DNA of 12,759 nucleotides from Candidatus Bathyarchaeota archaeon (GTDB taxonomy: Archaea > Thermoproteota > Bathyarchaeia > Bathyarchaeales > UBA233). Within the stretch, counting starts at the first letter, position 1; each line of letters begins with the position of its first letter. Shown one piece after another: positions 7,415-12,759 of this stretch. Location: the NCBI GenBank assembly GCA_007050895.1, contig SMYP01000162.1, positions 1 to 12,759 of the forward strand, read 5' to 3'. Under the pieces are notes generated by a model, which was not told where the DNA came from, ran no database searches, and worked only from the letters and a program-made list of their open reading frames with translations. The position numbers were made by a program, and so were the translations under genes.

Positions 7415-8096
7415 TTTTTGAAACTTGGTAAATCTTGTTCAGTTCAGGAATCAAACATGCCGTTCTCGGCTGTTCAATTTTCAGGATTGCGGCGAACTGC
7501 TTTTGATAGTCCGAGGAGTTTGTATGATAGGGAACAGCGACTTGAGGTTTTGTTAATCTTGCGATTTCGAAGCCTGTTTCCGGCGACGTGCCAGGAGCAA
7601 TTCCCACAGTGCAGAAGACAACATCAAATTTTTCTCTTTCGCCTATAGTTGCCAGCTCTGGGAAAGGTAAACTGTCAGCCGTGTGAAAAACTTTCACTCC
7701 GTTTTCGCTTGTAATTATGTAGGTTACTGGTGAGGCTGCGGGGTGATTGCATTTCTCCGCTCTAACCGAGACTTCACCAATCTTAATTTCGTCGCTGGGT
7801 CTAATTTGTTGTAATTTGTCTGTGGGAATAGCGTGTTGCAGACGCTTCGCTGAAGCAGTATCAGCAATTATCATGCAGTCAGTGGCTTTTTGTATTTCAG
7901 CGATTAAACGTGGATCCAAGTGATCATAGTGCTCGTGGGTTATCAGAATGGCGTCCGCGCCGGGGAAACTGCGGGCTCTTATATCCACCGGATCCACGAT
8001 AATAGTCTTCGAAGGGGTTTTAATCAATACTCCAGCATAATGATTAAACCACACAAAGAGAATCGCATTTTCTTCGGGTGTTTTATCAATTGGCAT
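7407..8096 (-). CDS. UlaG-like MBL-fold metal-dependent hydrolase
   Basis: Cytoplasmic metallo-beta-lactamase-fold hydrolase of the COG2220 type, substrate unknown. The 229-residue product has the full metal-binding set: HEHYDH (H54, H56, D58, H59), H118 in NHPA, D141 in HTAD, and H191 in PYH near the C-terminus. The length is typical. The frame opens at TTG 8159, but ATG 8096 has a clear GAGGAG seven bases upstream and starts a conserved-looking N-terminus, so I chose it. A TATA-like box lies about 40 bases upstream. It is first in an operon with pyrE, whose start is almost fused to its stop codon. That coupling hints at a nucleotide-related substrate, but UlaG-like proteins are found in many contexts and I would not assign one. 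Confidence 0.88.
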   Translation of the reverse strand: MPIDKTPEENAILFVWFNHYAGVLIKTPSKTIIVDPVDIRARSFPGADAILITHEHYDHLDPRLIAEIQKATDCMIIADTASAKRLQHAIPTDKLQQIRPSDEIKIGEVSVRAEKCNHPAASPVTYIITSENGVKVFHTADSLPFPELATIGEREKFDVVFCTVGIAPGTSPETGFEIARLTKPQVAVPYHTNSSDYQKQFAAILKIEQPRTACLIPELNKIYQVSKRK

Positions 8097-8134
8097 AAAT
8101 TTACTCCTCAGTACCCTTACTAATACATGTCCAG

Positions 8135-8142
8135 TTTTAAAG
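8135..8142 (-). promoter_or_regulatory. TATA box of the MBL-pyrE operon
   Basis: Minus-strand CTTTAAAA. A start about 26 bases downstream, near 8112, gives a leader of about 16 nt that still contains the GAGGAG site before ATG 8096. Confidence 0.5.
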
Positions 8143-8288
8143 AACTTTTGTTGTGACAATCTTCAGATTCTACTTTGCTCGGAGAAGATCACTCGCCTAT
8201 CTACAGTCCATGTTTTCAAGTCATGATAAGAATAACTGACAGTCATTGTCTGGGGTAACTATGACAACTACGCGCATTCCGATTTGCG

Positions 8289-9551
8289 TTAACTTAATTC
8301 TTTTATTAACTGTTTGGCTCGATCCATTCGAATTTTCTTTTCCTTTACCATCCGCTCCGCCACTGTGTTTATCAATTCTCCAGTAGCACCTGCTGCCACG
8401 GCTATGTTTCTCGCGTGGAGCTCCATGTGACCACGTTGGATACCTTCATGGGCTAAGGCTCTTAGCGCGGCTAAATTCTGTGCCAAGCCGACAGCTGCCA
8501 AGACCTCTGCGAATTCATTAGCTGTGCTTACACCTAGAATTTTGACAGCAATCTTGGCTATGGGATGAGTTCGTACTGCACCACCTATTAGACCTACCGC
8601 CATAGGCAATTCTATCGTCCCTCTTAAGTCGCCGTTTTCGGTTTTCTCCCATGTAGAAAGCGAGGTGTACCTGCCGTTTATGGCAGCATATGCGTGAGCG
8701 CCCGCTTCTATGGCGCGATGATCGTTTCCCGTGGCGAGGATGACGGCAATTATACCGTTCATGGCGCCCTTGTTGTGAGTAGCTGCTCGATATGGATCAG
8801 CGGCTGCAAAGGCTGAGGCATTAACTATACCATCCACGACTTCTTCGCCGCCTAGGGCTTTTTTGGGTACTGTGCACCAAGCTCTTGCCAAACGTTTAGT
8901 GGCTAAATTGCTGATTATTCGAAGGTAAACATGGCCCTTTGTTATGCGCTCTATAATAGGGGCTACAGCTTCAGCCATTGTGTTAACTGCGTTTGCACCC
9001 ATGGCGTCGCGGCAATCCACGTGCAACTCCACTATAAGCATAAGACCTGCTGTGGTTTTGATTACTTTCGCATCTAGATCTTTGGCTCCACCGCCAACGG
9101 ATGTTAACACAGGGTCTTGCTCATTAGCTCTTTCTATTATCTCTTGTTTTGCCTCTATAACGCGTTGCTTAGCCCTTTCGACATCTGTGATGCCAACTAC
9201 TTGTATCTGACCAATCATAATGGGGTGTGTGCTGCTTGTATTGAAGCCTCCTCCCTCCCGAACCATTTTGGCTGCGTAGCTAGCTGCTGCCACCACAGAC
9301 GGTTCTTCAATAGCCATTGGAATTATGTAATCACGGTTGTTGACTAGAAAATTGATGCCTATCCCCAATGGCAATGGAAATGCACCAACAACGTTTTCTA
9401 TCATGCGGTCAGCAGCTTGCAAGGGTAATGAGCCAGTGTTCTGCAGCAAGTCGCATTCTTCATCAGACAAACCTGCAAACTCTTTAACGAATGCTAAACG
9501 TTGGTTTGGGTTTAGTTTATAGAAACCTGAAATCTGGGATGACCTGTTCAT
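8289..9551 (-). CDS. hmgA: Class II 3-hydroxy-3-methylglutaryl-CoA reductase
   Basis: Reduces HMG-CoA to mevalonate, the committed step to archaeal isoprenoid lipids. The 420-residue sequence follows the soluble class II (Pseudomonas mevalonii-type) enzyme almost throughout: MIENVVGAF (50-58), EEPSVVAAASY (82-92), DPYRAATHNKG (252-262), ATGND (273-277) and GIQRGHMELHARN (370-382). Catalytic residues align as E83, K261, D277 and H375. D146 corresponds to the aspartate that gives NADH preference in the Pseudomonas enzyme, so NADH use is likely (inference). No membrane segment is needed or seen. The ATG at 9551 has GGA about seven bases upstream and a TATA-like box at 9604-9611. Class II is the bacterial type and in archaea is usually explained by ancient transfer; class I is the common archaeal form. 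Monocistronic. Confidence 0.96.
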   Translation of the reverse strand: MNRSSQISGFYKLNPNQRLAFVKEFAGLSDEECDLLQNTGSLPLQAADRMIENVVGAFPLPLGIGINFLVNNRDYIIPMAIEEPSVVAAASYAAKMVREGGGFNTSSTHPIMIGQIQVVGITDVERAKQRVIEAKQEIIERANEQDPVLTSVGGGAKDLDAKVIKTTAGLMLIVELHVDCRDAMGANAVNTMAEAVAPIIERITKGHVYLRIISNLATKRLARAWCTVPKKALGGEEVVDGIVNASAFAAADPYRAATHNKGAMNGIIAVILATGNDHRAIEAGAHAYAAINGRYTSLSTWEKTENGDLRGTIELPMAVGLIGGAVRTHPIAKIAVKILGVSTANEFAEVLAAVGLAQNLAALRALAHEGIQRGHMELHARNIAVAAGATGELINTVAERMVKEKKIRMDRAKQLIKELS

Positions 9552-9603
9552 TGTAATTTCCTAGCTAATTCTTATTAAAGCTATAACAAAGTTATCTTTA
9601 TGC

Positions 9604-9611
9604 TTTTTAAA
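9604..9611 (-). promoter_or_regulatory. TATA box of HMG-CoA reductase gene
   Basis: Minus-strand TTTAAAAA, preceded by purine-rich AAGG. A start near 9582 leaves a leader of about 30 nt to ATG 9551. Confidence 0.45.
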
Positions 9612-9718
9612 CCTTAACAAATGCGTCCATCTGATTTCTGATTTTACTACTTGAAGAGAATAAAGCAGAAATGTTTGATTTGAGACTTATAATTTAATTA
9701 CATTCTTATTCAAAACTC

Positions 9719-9724
9719 AAAAAA
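9719..9724 (-). terminator. Oligo-T terminator after the beta-CASP-like gene
   Basis: Minus-strand ACTTTTTTGAG begins about a dozen bases after the stop codon at 9737-9739, and is followed by further T-rich sequence. It marks the likely end of the three-gene operon. Confidence 0.45.
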
Positions 9725-9736
9725 GTTAGTCCAAAA

Positions 9737-10738
9737 CTACTTCGGCATCGCAATCGCAGGGATTCCTAAACGCTTGGTTATTTCCTTGGCCAATGTCACG
9801 CCATGACTAACTCTATAGTTATCCGTAACAACACGCTTAGGTTTAGAACGCTTCACATATTCAAGTAAACCATTAAAATCTGAGTGATCGCTTAATGCAA
9901 CCAAATGCTCGCGTTCACCAATCTTTCTACTCGGAGATTGAAACTCCCACCCACTAACACATATGCGAGAACTGTTCAAACCTACTTTCTTCCGAGTATT
10001 CATGTGATAAAACGCAACGCAAGGTAAATCCGCATCCAGAAGTTCTTTGCCCTCTTTCTCGGTTGAAAGAGTAAAATCGCCAATATGCATCCCATGCTCT
10101 TCACAAATCTTGGAAACATGAAAAACCCGTTCAGGCATAACAAACGGCACGCAAACGTCAGCTTGTCGAAGAATCTGCATTACCTCTTGCAGTTTGCCGT
10201 AATATCCAAAAACGTAAACTGTACCATGTCTGAGGCTCTTCTCGACCATTGAAACCAACAAATCCCTAACGTTCACTTTGAAAGCTCGGTTGAACCATGG
10301 GTTTCCGTATGTGGCCTCTACCACAAGAGTGTCACAGTCCATTAAAGGTTCTGTGCCATCAACCCTGAAGTCCCCAGTGTAAGCAACCCTACTACCCGTA
10401 GAGTGCTCGACTAAAACTTGAGCTGAACCCAAAATGTGATCGGCTTTGAAAAGGGTTATGCATTCGTCGCCATACTCAAATGGTTCTCCGTAATCCAGGA
10501 GTTTCATCGTTCCCTCATAAAACGGCATCGCACCGTTAACAACTCCAATAAGGTCTTTAGTAGCAGCAGTCATCAGAACCTTGTCGCAGCTCTTCAAACT
10601 TCGTCTTAATCCAACTAGGTGGTCAGCGTGCGCATGAGTAACCACCCGCAAAGGTCTGGCGGCGTCGAAAGCGTCACAAGCTACTGAGTCACCGAGTAAA
10701 ACTGCGCCCTGTTGGTTCACTGAAGCTTTTTCTGACAT
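9737..10738 (-). CDS. Beta-CASP-like metallo-beta-lactamase nuclease
   Basis: Probable zinc-dependent nuclease of the mRNA 3'-end-processing/exonuclease superfamily (COG1236-like). Seen in the 333 residues: HAHADH (35-40), ADHILGSAQ (99-107) with H101, the D ligand in YTGDF (120-124), and VEATYG (140-145). SGWEF (262-266) and LSDHSDF (282-288) with H285 are motifs of RNA- and DNA-cutting beta-CASP enzymes. H312 in SHG may be the last ligand. The protein is shorter than CPSF73-type enzymes and has no KH domains, and is nearer in size to ligase-associated exonucleases; no ligase gene is nearby. ATG 10738 has GGAGG seven bases upstream. The gene follows UPF0201 by 15 bases, so an RNA-processing role fits the operon. 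Substrate, RNA or DNA, cannot be decided. Confidence 0.88.
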   Translation of the reverse strand: MSEKASVNQQGAVLLGDSVACDAFDAARPLRVVTHAHADHLVGLRRSLKSCDKVLMTAATKDLIGVVNGAMPFYEGTMKLLDYGEPFEYGDECITLFKADHILGSAQVLVEHSTGSRVAYTGDFRVDGTEPLMDCDTLVVEATYGNPWFNRAFKVNVRDLLVSMVEKSLRHGTVYVFGYYGKLQEVMQILRQADVCVPFVMPERVFHVSKICEEHGMHIGDFTLSTEKEGKELLDADLPCVAFYHMNTRKKVGLNSSRICVSGWEFQSPSRKIGEREHLVALSDHSDFNGLLEYVKRSKPKRVVTDNYRVSHGVTLAKEITKRLGIPAIAMPK

Positions 10739-10753
10739 GCAGTTTCCTCCATA

Positions 10754-11155
10754 TTAATCTGTCCTCGGTGCAAGCCAATTAATGAGTTGTTGTGGTTTTT
10801 CGCATTCAATCGTCACTTTTATTGGACCTAGCGGAGATTCGCCTTTTTCCTCCGAGAAGGTGACGTGTCCGGCGTGTGCTACTTGCTTGTTGAGGTAAAA
10901 CCTAATAATATTTCCAGCTAATCCTCCAAGTAACACTTTTCTGGCAGCAGCTCGGATGCGATCCAAGCTTAGTAGACTACGAAATTTGGCCAATGCTGCC
11001 CGCCCTTCAGCCTGAGCGTATATTACGCTTCCCTTGTAAGATTGTTTGATTTCTACAGAGATGTTGTCGAAGATGTTTGTCACAGACTTTTCCACTTTTG
11101 CTCTATCCTCAGTAGGATTAATCTCCGCTTCAACTCGAACCGCTATCTCATCCAT
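10754..11155 (-). CDS. UPF0201 family RNA-binding-domain protein
   Basis: Archaeal conserved protein of COG1931 (Pfam RNA_binding, PF01877). The 133 residues run from an N-terminal beta strand rich in acidic residues to the diagnostic C-terminal block: FYLNKQVAHAGHV (86-98) followed by ESPLGPIKVTIE (106-117). No catalytic residues are evident; the family is thought to bind RNA but its biological task is unresolved. ATG 11155 lies inside the end of the upstream kinase gene, a 13-base overlap in another frame, which implies translational coupling. A purine-rich stretch and a GGAG about 12 bases upstream can serve as ribosome-binding sequence. The beta-CASP-like gene follows 15 bases downstream. 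Confidence 0.88.
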   Translation of the reverse strand: MDEIAVRVEAEINPTEDRAKVEKSVTNIFDNISVEIKQSYKGSVIYAQAEGRAALAKFRSLLSLDRIRAAARKVLLGGLAGNIIRFYLNKQVAHAGHVTFSEEKGESPLGPIKVTIECEKPQQLINWLAPRTD

Positions 11156-11709
11156 TTTCTTTCAATTCTCCAAAGAACTTTTTTTGCTTTAGCTTTTGCG
11201 GCGTTCCTGTTATTCTCGTTAACTATTATGTTTTCAGCCATGGCTATAGCATTTCCCAAACCCACACTTAGCTCACGCATGTCACGCTCGTGGAAAAGTT
11301 CCCATCCGTCTGGATCATCGCTTCTGCGGCGCCGGTAAAGACGATTAAATCGTTCTTCTGATGAAGAATGCACAGCTATCAGCGTAAATTTGGGAAAATG
11401 TTTCTTGAAAACGTTAACTTCACTCAGGCTTCTTATTCCATCCACAATAACTTTCCCGCTTCTTTTCCGCTCTATTTTCGGAATGCATTTATCAGCTACA
11501 ACGCTTGCTCCGCCGCTCTTTCTCAGCTCCAGCATAACGTTCCCAATGTTTTTTGGGTTCAGCTCCAACCCTCGCTTTCCTGTTTCTTCTCTGATTACGT
11601 CGCCCATAATAACTACACTGTAGCCTTGCAGACGCGCAACCGATACTACCAGAGACTTGCCAGAACCCGGCATCCCAGCCAAACCAACAACTATTTTATC
11701 ATTCGCCAT
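11143..11709 (-). CDS. UPF0200 family P-loop nucleotide kinase-like protein
   Basis: P-loop NTPase related to nucleoside-monophosphate and dephospho-CoA kinases; the true substrate of the archaeal UPF0200 family is unknown. Seen in 188 residues: Walker A AGMPGSGKS (11-19), MGDVIREE (35-42) at the acceptor-binding position, VIVDGIRSLSEV (88-99) as the Walker B region, and an arginine-rich lid RRRRSDD (126-132) followed by DMREL (143-147). Length is normal. ATG 11709 is preceded by AGGGTG, with a TATA-like element near 11747-11757. It is first of a three-gene operon and its last codons overlap UPF0201. A UPF0200-UPF0201 linkage is, from memory, recurrent in archaea, suggesting a shared process. 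Common automatic names such as dephospho-CoA kinase should be treated with caution. Confidence 0.88.
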   Translation of the reverse strand: MANDKIVVGLAGMPGSGKSLVVSVARLQGYSVVIMGDVIREETGKRGLELNPKNIGNVMLELRKSGGASVVADKCIPKIERKRSGKVIVDGIRSLSEVNVFKKHFPKFTLIAVHSSSEERFNRLYRRRRSDDPDGWELFHERDMRELSVGLGNAIAMAENIIVNENNRNAAKAKAKKVLWRIERKWMR

Positions 11710-11738
11710 GGTGCACCCTTATTTCACTCATACAATAG

Positions 11739-11855
11739 CGACATTCAAAATTAAAAAGCATTTTTGCCAAGTTCCTTGATAAATTGACATCTGGAGAAAC
11801 TGATAAAGCAATGGAGAAATGGTGTGAGAACTTGAAGACAATTCTAGAACAATAG
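11739..11855 (+). other. Start-less open frame, possible gene remnant
   Basis: An open plus-strand frame of 38 codons ends at TAG 11853-11855. Its translation has soluble-protein-like composition (for example LTSGETDKAMEKWCENLKTI) but no initiation signal, only an internal ATG giving 14 residues. It overlaps the promoter of the UPF0200 gene. It may be the 3' end of a decayed gene or coincidence; no family was recognised. Confidence 0.2.
11747..11757 (-). promoter_or_regulatory. TATA-like element of the UPF0200 operon
   Basis: Minus-strand TTTTTAATTTT. A transcription start near 11726 leaves a leader of about 16 nt containing AGGGTG ahead of ATG 11709. Confidence 0.4.
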
Positions 11856-11930
11856 ATGCGAGTACTAACACAACAACCAAGATTTCAACAGGATTATCGA
11901 TGATTGCTCACATGCAAAAAAAGGGGAAAA

Positions 11931-12050
11931 GTGGTGGGAGACATCGCGCATGCCTCCGCTACTTCAGGATTCTTAAAAATTTTGGAAATAGTTGCGATTA
12001 TAATTCTAGAGGTAATAATATTGATATTGTTATGGTTGTTGTTCTCTTAA
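11931..12050 (+). CDS. Possible 39-residue single-pass membrane peptide
   Basis: From GTG 11931, four bases after GGGG, the frame reads VGDIAHASATSGFLKILEIV and then an almost uninterrupted hydrophobic stretch to FS at the TAA. That is an amphipathic start plus one transmembrane helix. A second frame (ATG 11900 to 12094, 64 codons) overlaps it and also ends hydrophobic; only one, if either, can be real. AT-rich ATA/TTG tracts readily give such hydrophobic translations, so support is weak. It lies in the 400-base gap between the UPF0200 gene and the collagen-like gene, which otherwise shows nothing I recognise. Confidence 0.2.
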   Translation: MVGDIAHASATSGFLKILEIVAIIILEVIILILLWLLFS

Positions 12051-12067
12051 TGTTTAGTTTGATTACC

Positions 12068-12082
12068 AAAAATAAAAAGGGG
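12068..12082 (-). terminator. T-rich terminator of collagen-like gene
   Basis: Minus-strand CCCCTTTTTATTTTT begins about 27 bases after the stop codon at 12109-12111 and ends in an oligo-T tract typical of archaeal termination. Confidence 0.55.
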
Positions 12083-12108
12083 AATGGTGATTGATTTTTG
12101 TGCTGAAG

Positions 12109-12759
12109 TTATGGTGGAAACTCGTATTCTATAAGCGCGTAGAAGAACCGGTAGTTGGCGGAATTGGATGATGAGTATGGAATTTGGATTTCAAGGAAGT
12201 AGTAGTAGTTATTGTTGTCAACGGTTGCGTAGGTTGGGTTTATGGAGCGAAGAGTAACGCTCGTGTATCCTAGCGTGTCCGACCCAGGCATGTTATCTTT
12301 GGAGCCAATTATATTCCACCTATCTGTCATATTTCCACTTTCCAAGTAGAAAAGGAAATAGTCGTCGTCGTTGTCGTAGAAGTAGAACGTCGCGTTTGTT
12401 ATTGTTGCTCCTTGGGGAAGTTGAAGGGGCGCATAAGCTGGCATTGTTTCATCGCCGTAATTTAATAGTCCAGCATCATAATGATACATGGGGTTGCTAT
12501 CGTATTTTGTAACAAACGCAGAAAATGGAACCGAAATGTTGCCTGTCTGGGGCATTCCATAGCCTCGTTCGCCTTGTATGCCTTGTATGCCCTGTTCCCC
12601 TTGTAGTCCGGTGTCACCGGTGTCTCCTTTATCGCCTTTTAATCCCGTTAATCCTGCTGGTCCCGTTGGTCCTGCTGGTCCATCATCACCAGTGTCACCT
12701 TTTGGTCCTTGTGGTCCTTCAGGGCCCTCTGGACCAGATATCATCATAGAAATCCCAGC
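12109..12759 (-). CDS. Collagen-like Gly-X-Y repeat protein with C-terminal beta head domain (5' partial)
   Basis: The last 216 residues are present; the frame is open to the window edge. Two ATGs at 12747 and 12744 exist, but the preceding AGIS residues and the hydrophobic MMI suggest the tail of a membrane anchor or signal peptide outside the window. Residues 9-65 are 19 uninterrupted Gly-X-Y triplets with Pro at X and many charged Asp/Glu/Lys residues. They are followed by a head domain of about 148 residues rich in Tyr, Asn and Asp, including AYAPLQLP and a YFYDND strand. Bacterial and phage collagen-like proteins often end in comparable trimerising domains. Expected product: an exported trimeric stalk with a globular tip on the cell surface, possibly for attachment. 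The head has no cysteines or catalytic motif I recognise. Confidence 0.85.
   Translation of the reverse strand, partial: AGISMMISGPEGPEGPQGPKGDTGDDGPAGPTGPAGLTGLKGDKGDTGDTGLQGEQGIQGIQGERGYGMPQTGNISVPFSAFVTKYDSNPMYHYDAGLLNYGDETMPAYAPLQLPQGATITNATFYFYDNDDDYFLFYLESGNMTDRWNIIGSKDNMPGSDTLGYTSVTLRSINPTYATVDNNNYYYFLEIQIPYSSSNSANYRFFYALIEYEFPP
12565..12735 (-). repeat. Collagen-type Gly-X-Y coding repeat, 19 triplets
   Basis: A 9-base-period coding repeat of glycine codons every third codon without interruption. X positions are mostly Pro, Asp, Leu or Ile; Y positions are Thr, Ala, Gln, Lys, Asp or Glu. Lys-Gly-Asp/Glu neighbours (for example PKGDTG, KGDKGD) are the charged pairs that stabilise bacterial triple helices lacking hydroxyproline. 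Confidence 0.95.

Noticed and set aside
12565..12735. Collagen-coding repeat as a CRISPR-like or non-coding tandem array
   Set aside because: The 9-base period is explained by Gly-X-Y codons in one open frame; there are no identical repeats separated by unique spacers.

Overview
This window reads as an archaeal chromosome segment, most probably from the Thermoproteota/Bathyarchaeia side of the tree. The evidence is a TATA-binding protein (tbp), an Lhr-family helicase, an archaeal-type signal peptidase, the UPF0200/UPF0201 pair, HMG-CoA reductase for isoprenoid lipids, and a tiny zinc-ribbon protein whose C-terminal half resembles the crenarchaeal chromatin protein Cren7. TATA-like boxes, short leaders, frequent TTG starts and T-rich gene ends fit. 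The lineage is inferred; there is no rRNA or tRNA gene in the window.

Layout. Positions 114-3077 (minus) encode an Lhr-type helicase. Across a 200-base divergent promoter region containing a perfect 17-base palindrome lie two plus-strand genes: the 55-residue zinc-ribbon/Cren7-like protein (3279-3446) and a signal peptidase I (3562-4248). Convergent to these is D-3-phosphoglycerate dehydrogenase (4366-5544, minus). About 640 bases without a convincing gene follow, ending in a doubled TATA box ahead of tbp (6186-6746, plus). Convergent to tbp is a two-gene minus-strand operon, a UlaG-like metallo-beta-lactamase-fold hydrolase (7407-8096) followed by orotate phosphoribosyltransferase pyrE (6764-7399). 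The pyrE frame contains no ATG, GTG or TTG before the middle of the protein, so it seems to start at a non-canonical codon, probably ATA. Next come a class II HMG-CoA reductase (8289-9551, minus) and a tight minus-strand operon of P-loop kinase UPF0200 (11143-11709), RNA-binding UPF0201 (10754-11155) and a beta-CASP-like nuclease (9737-10738). A 400-base low-coding stretch separates these from the end of a collagen-like surface protein (12109 to the window edge, minus, 5' end cut).

Functionally the window is mostly housekeeping: transcription initiation (TBP), nucleic-acid processing (Lhr, UPF0201, beta-CASP-like enzyme), protein export (signal peptidase), serine, pyrimidine and mevalonate biosynthesis. 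The less ordinary items are the zinc-ribbon/Cren7-like small protein sharing a control region with the helicase, the start-codon-less pyrE coupled to an MBL hydrolase, the bacterial-type class II HMG-CoA reductase, and the collagen-like protein. I see no CRISPR array, transposon or clearly new multi-gene defence system.
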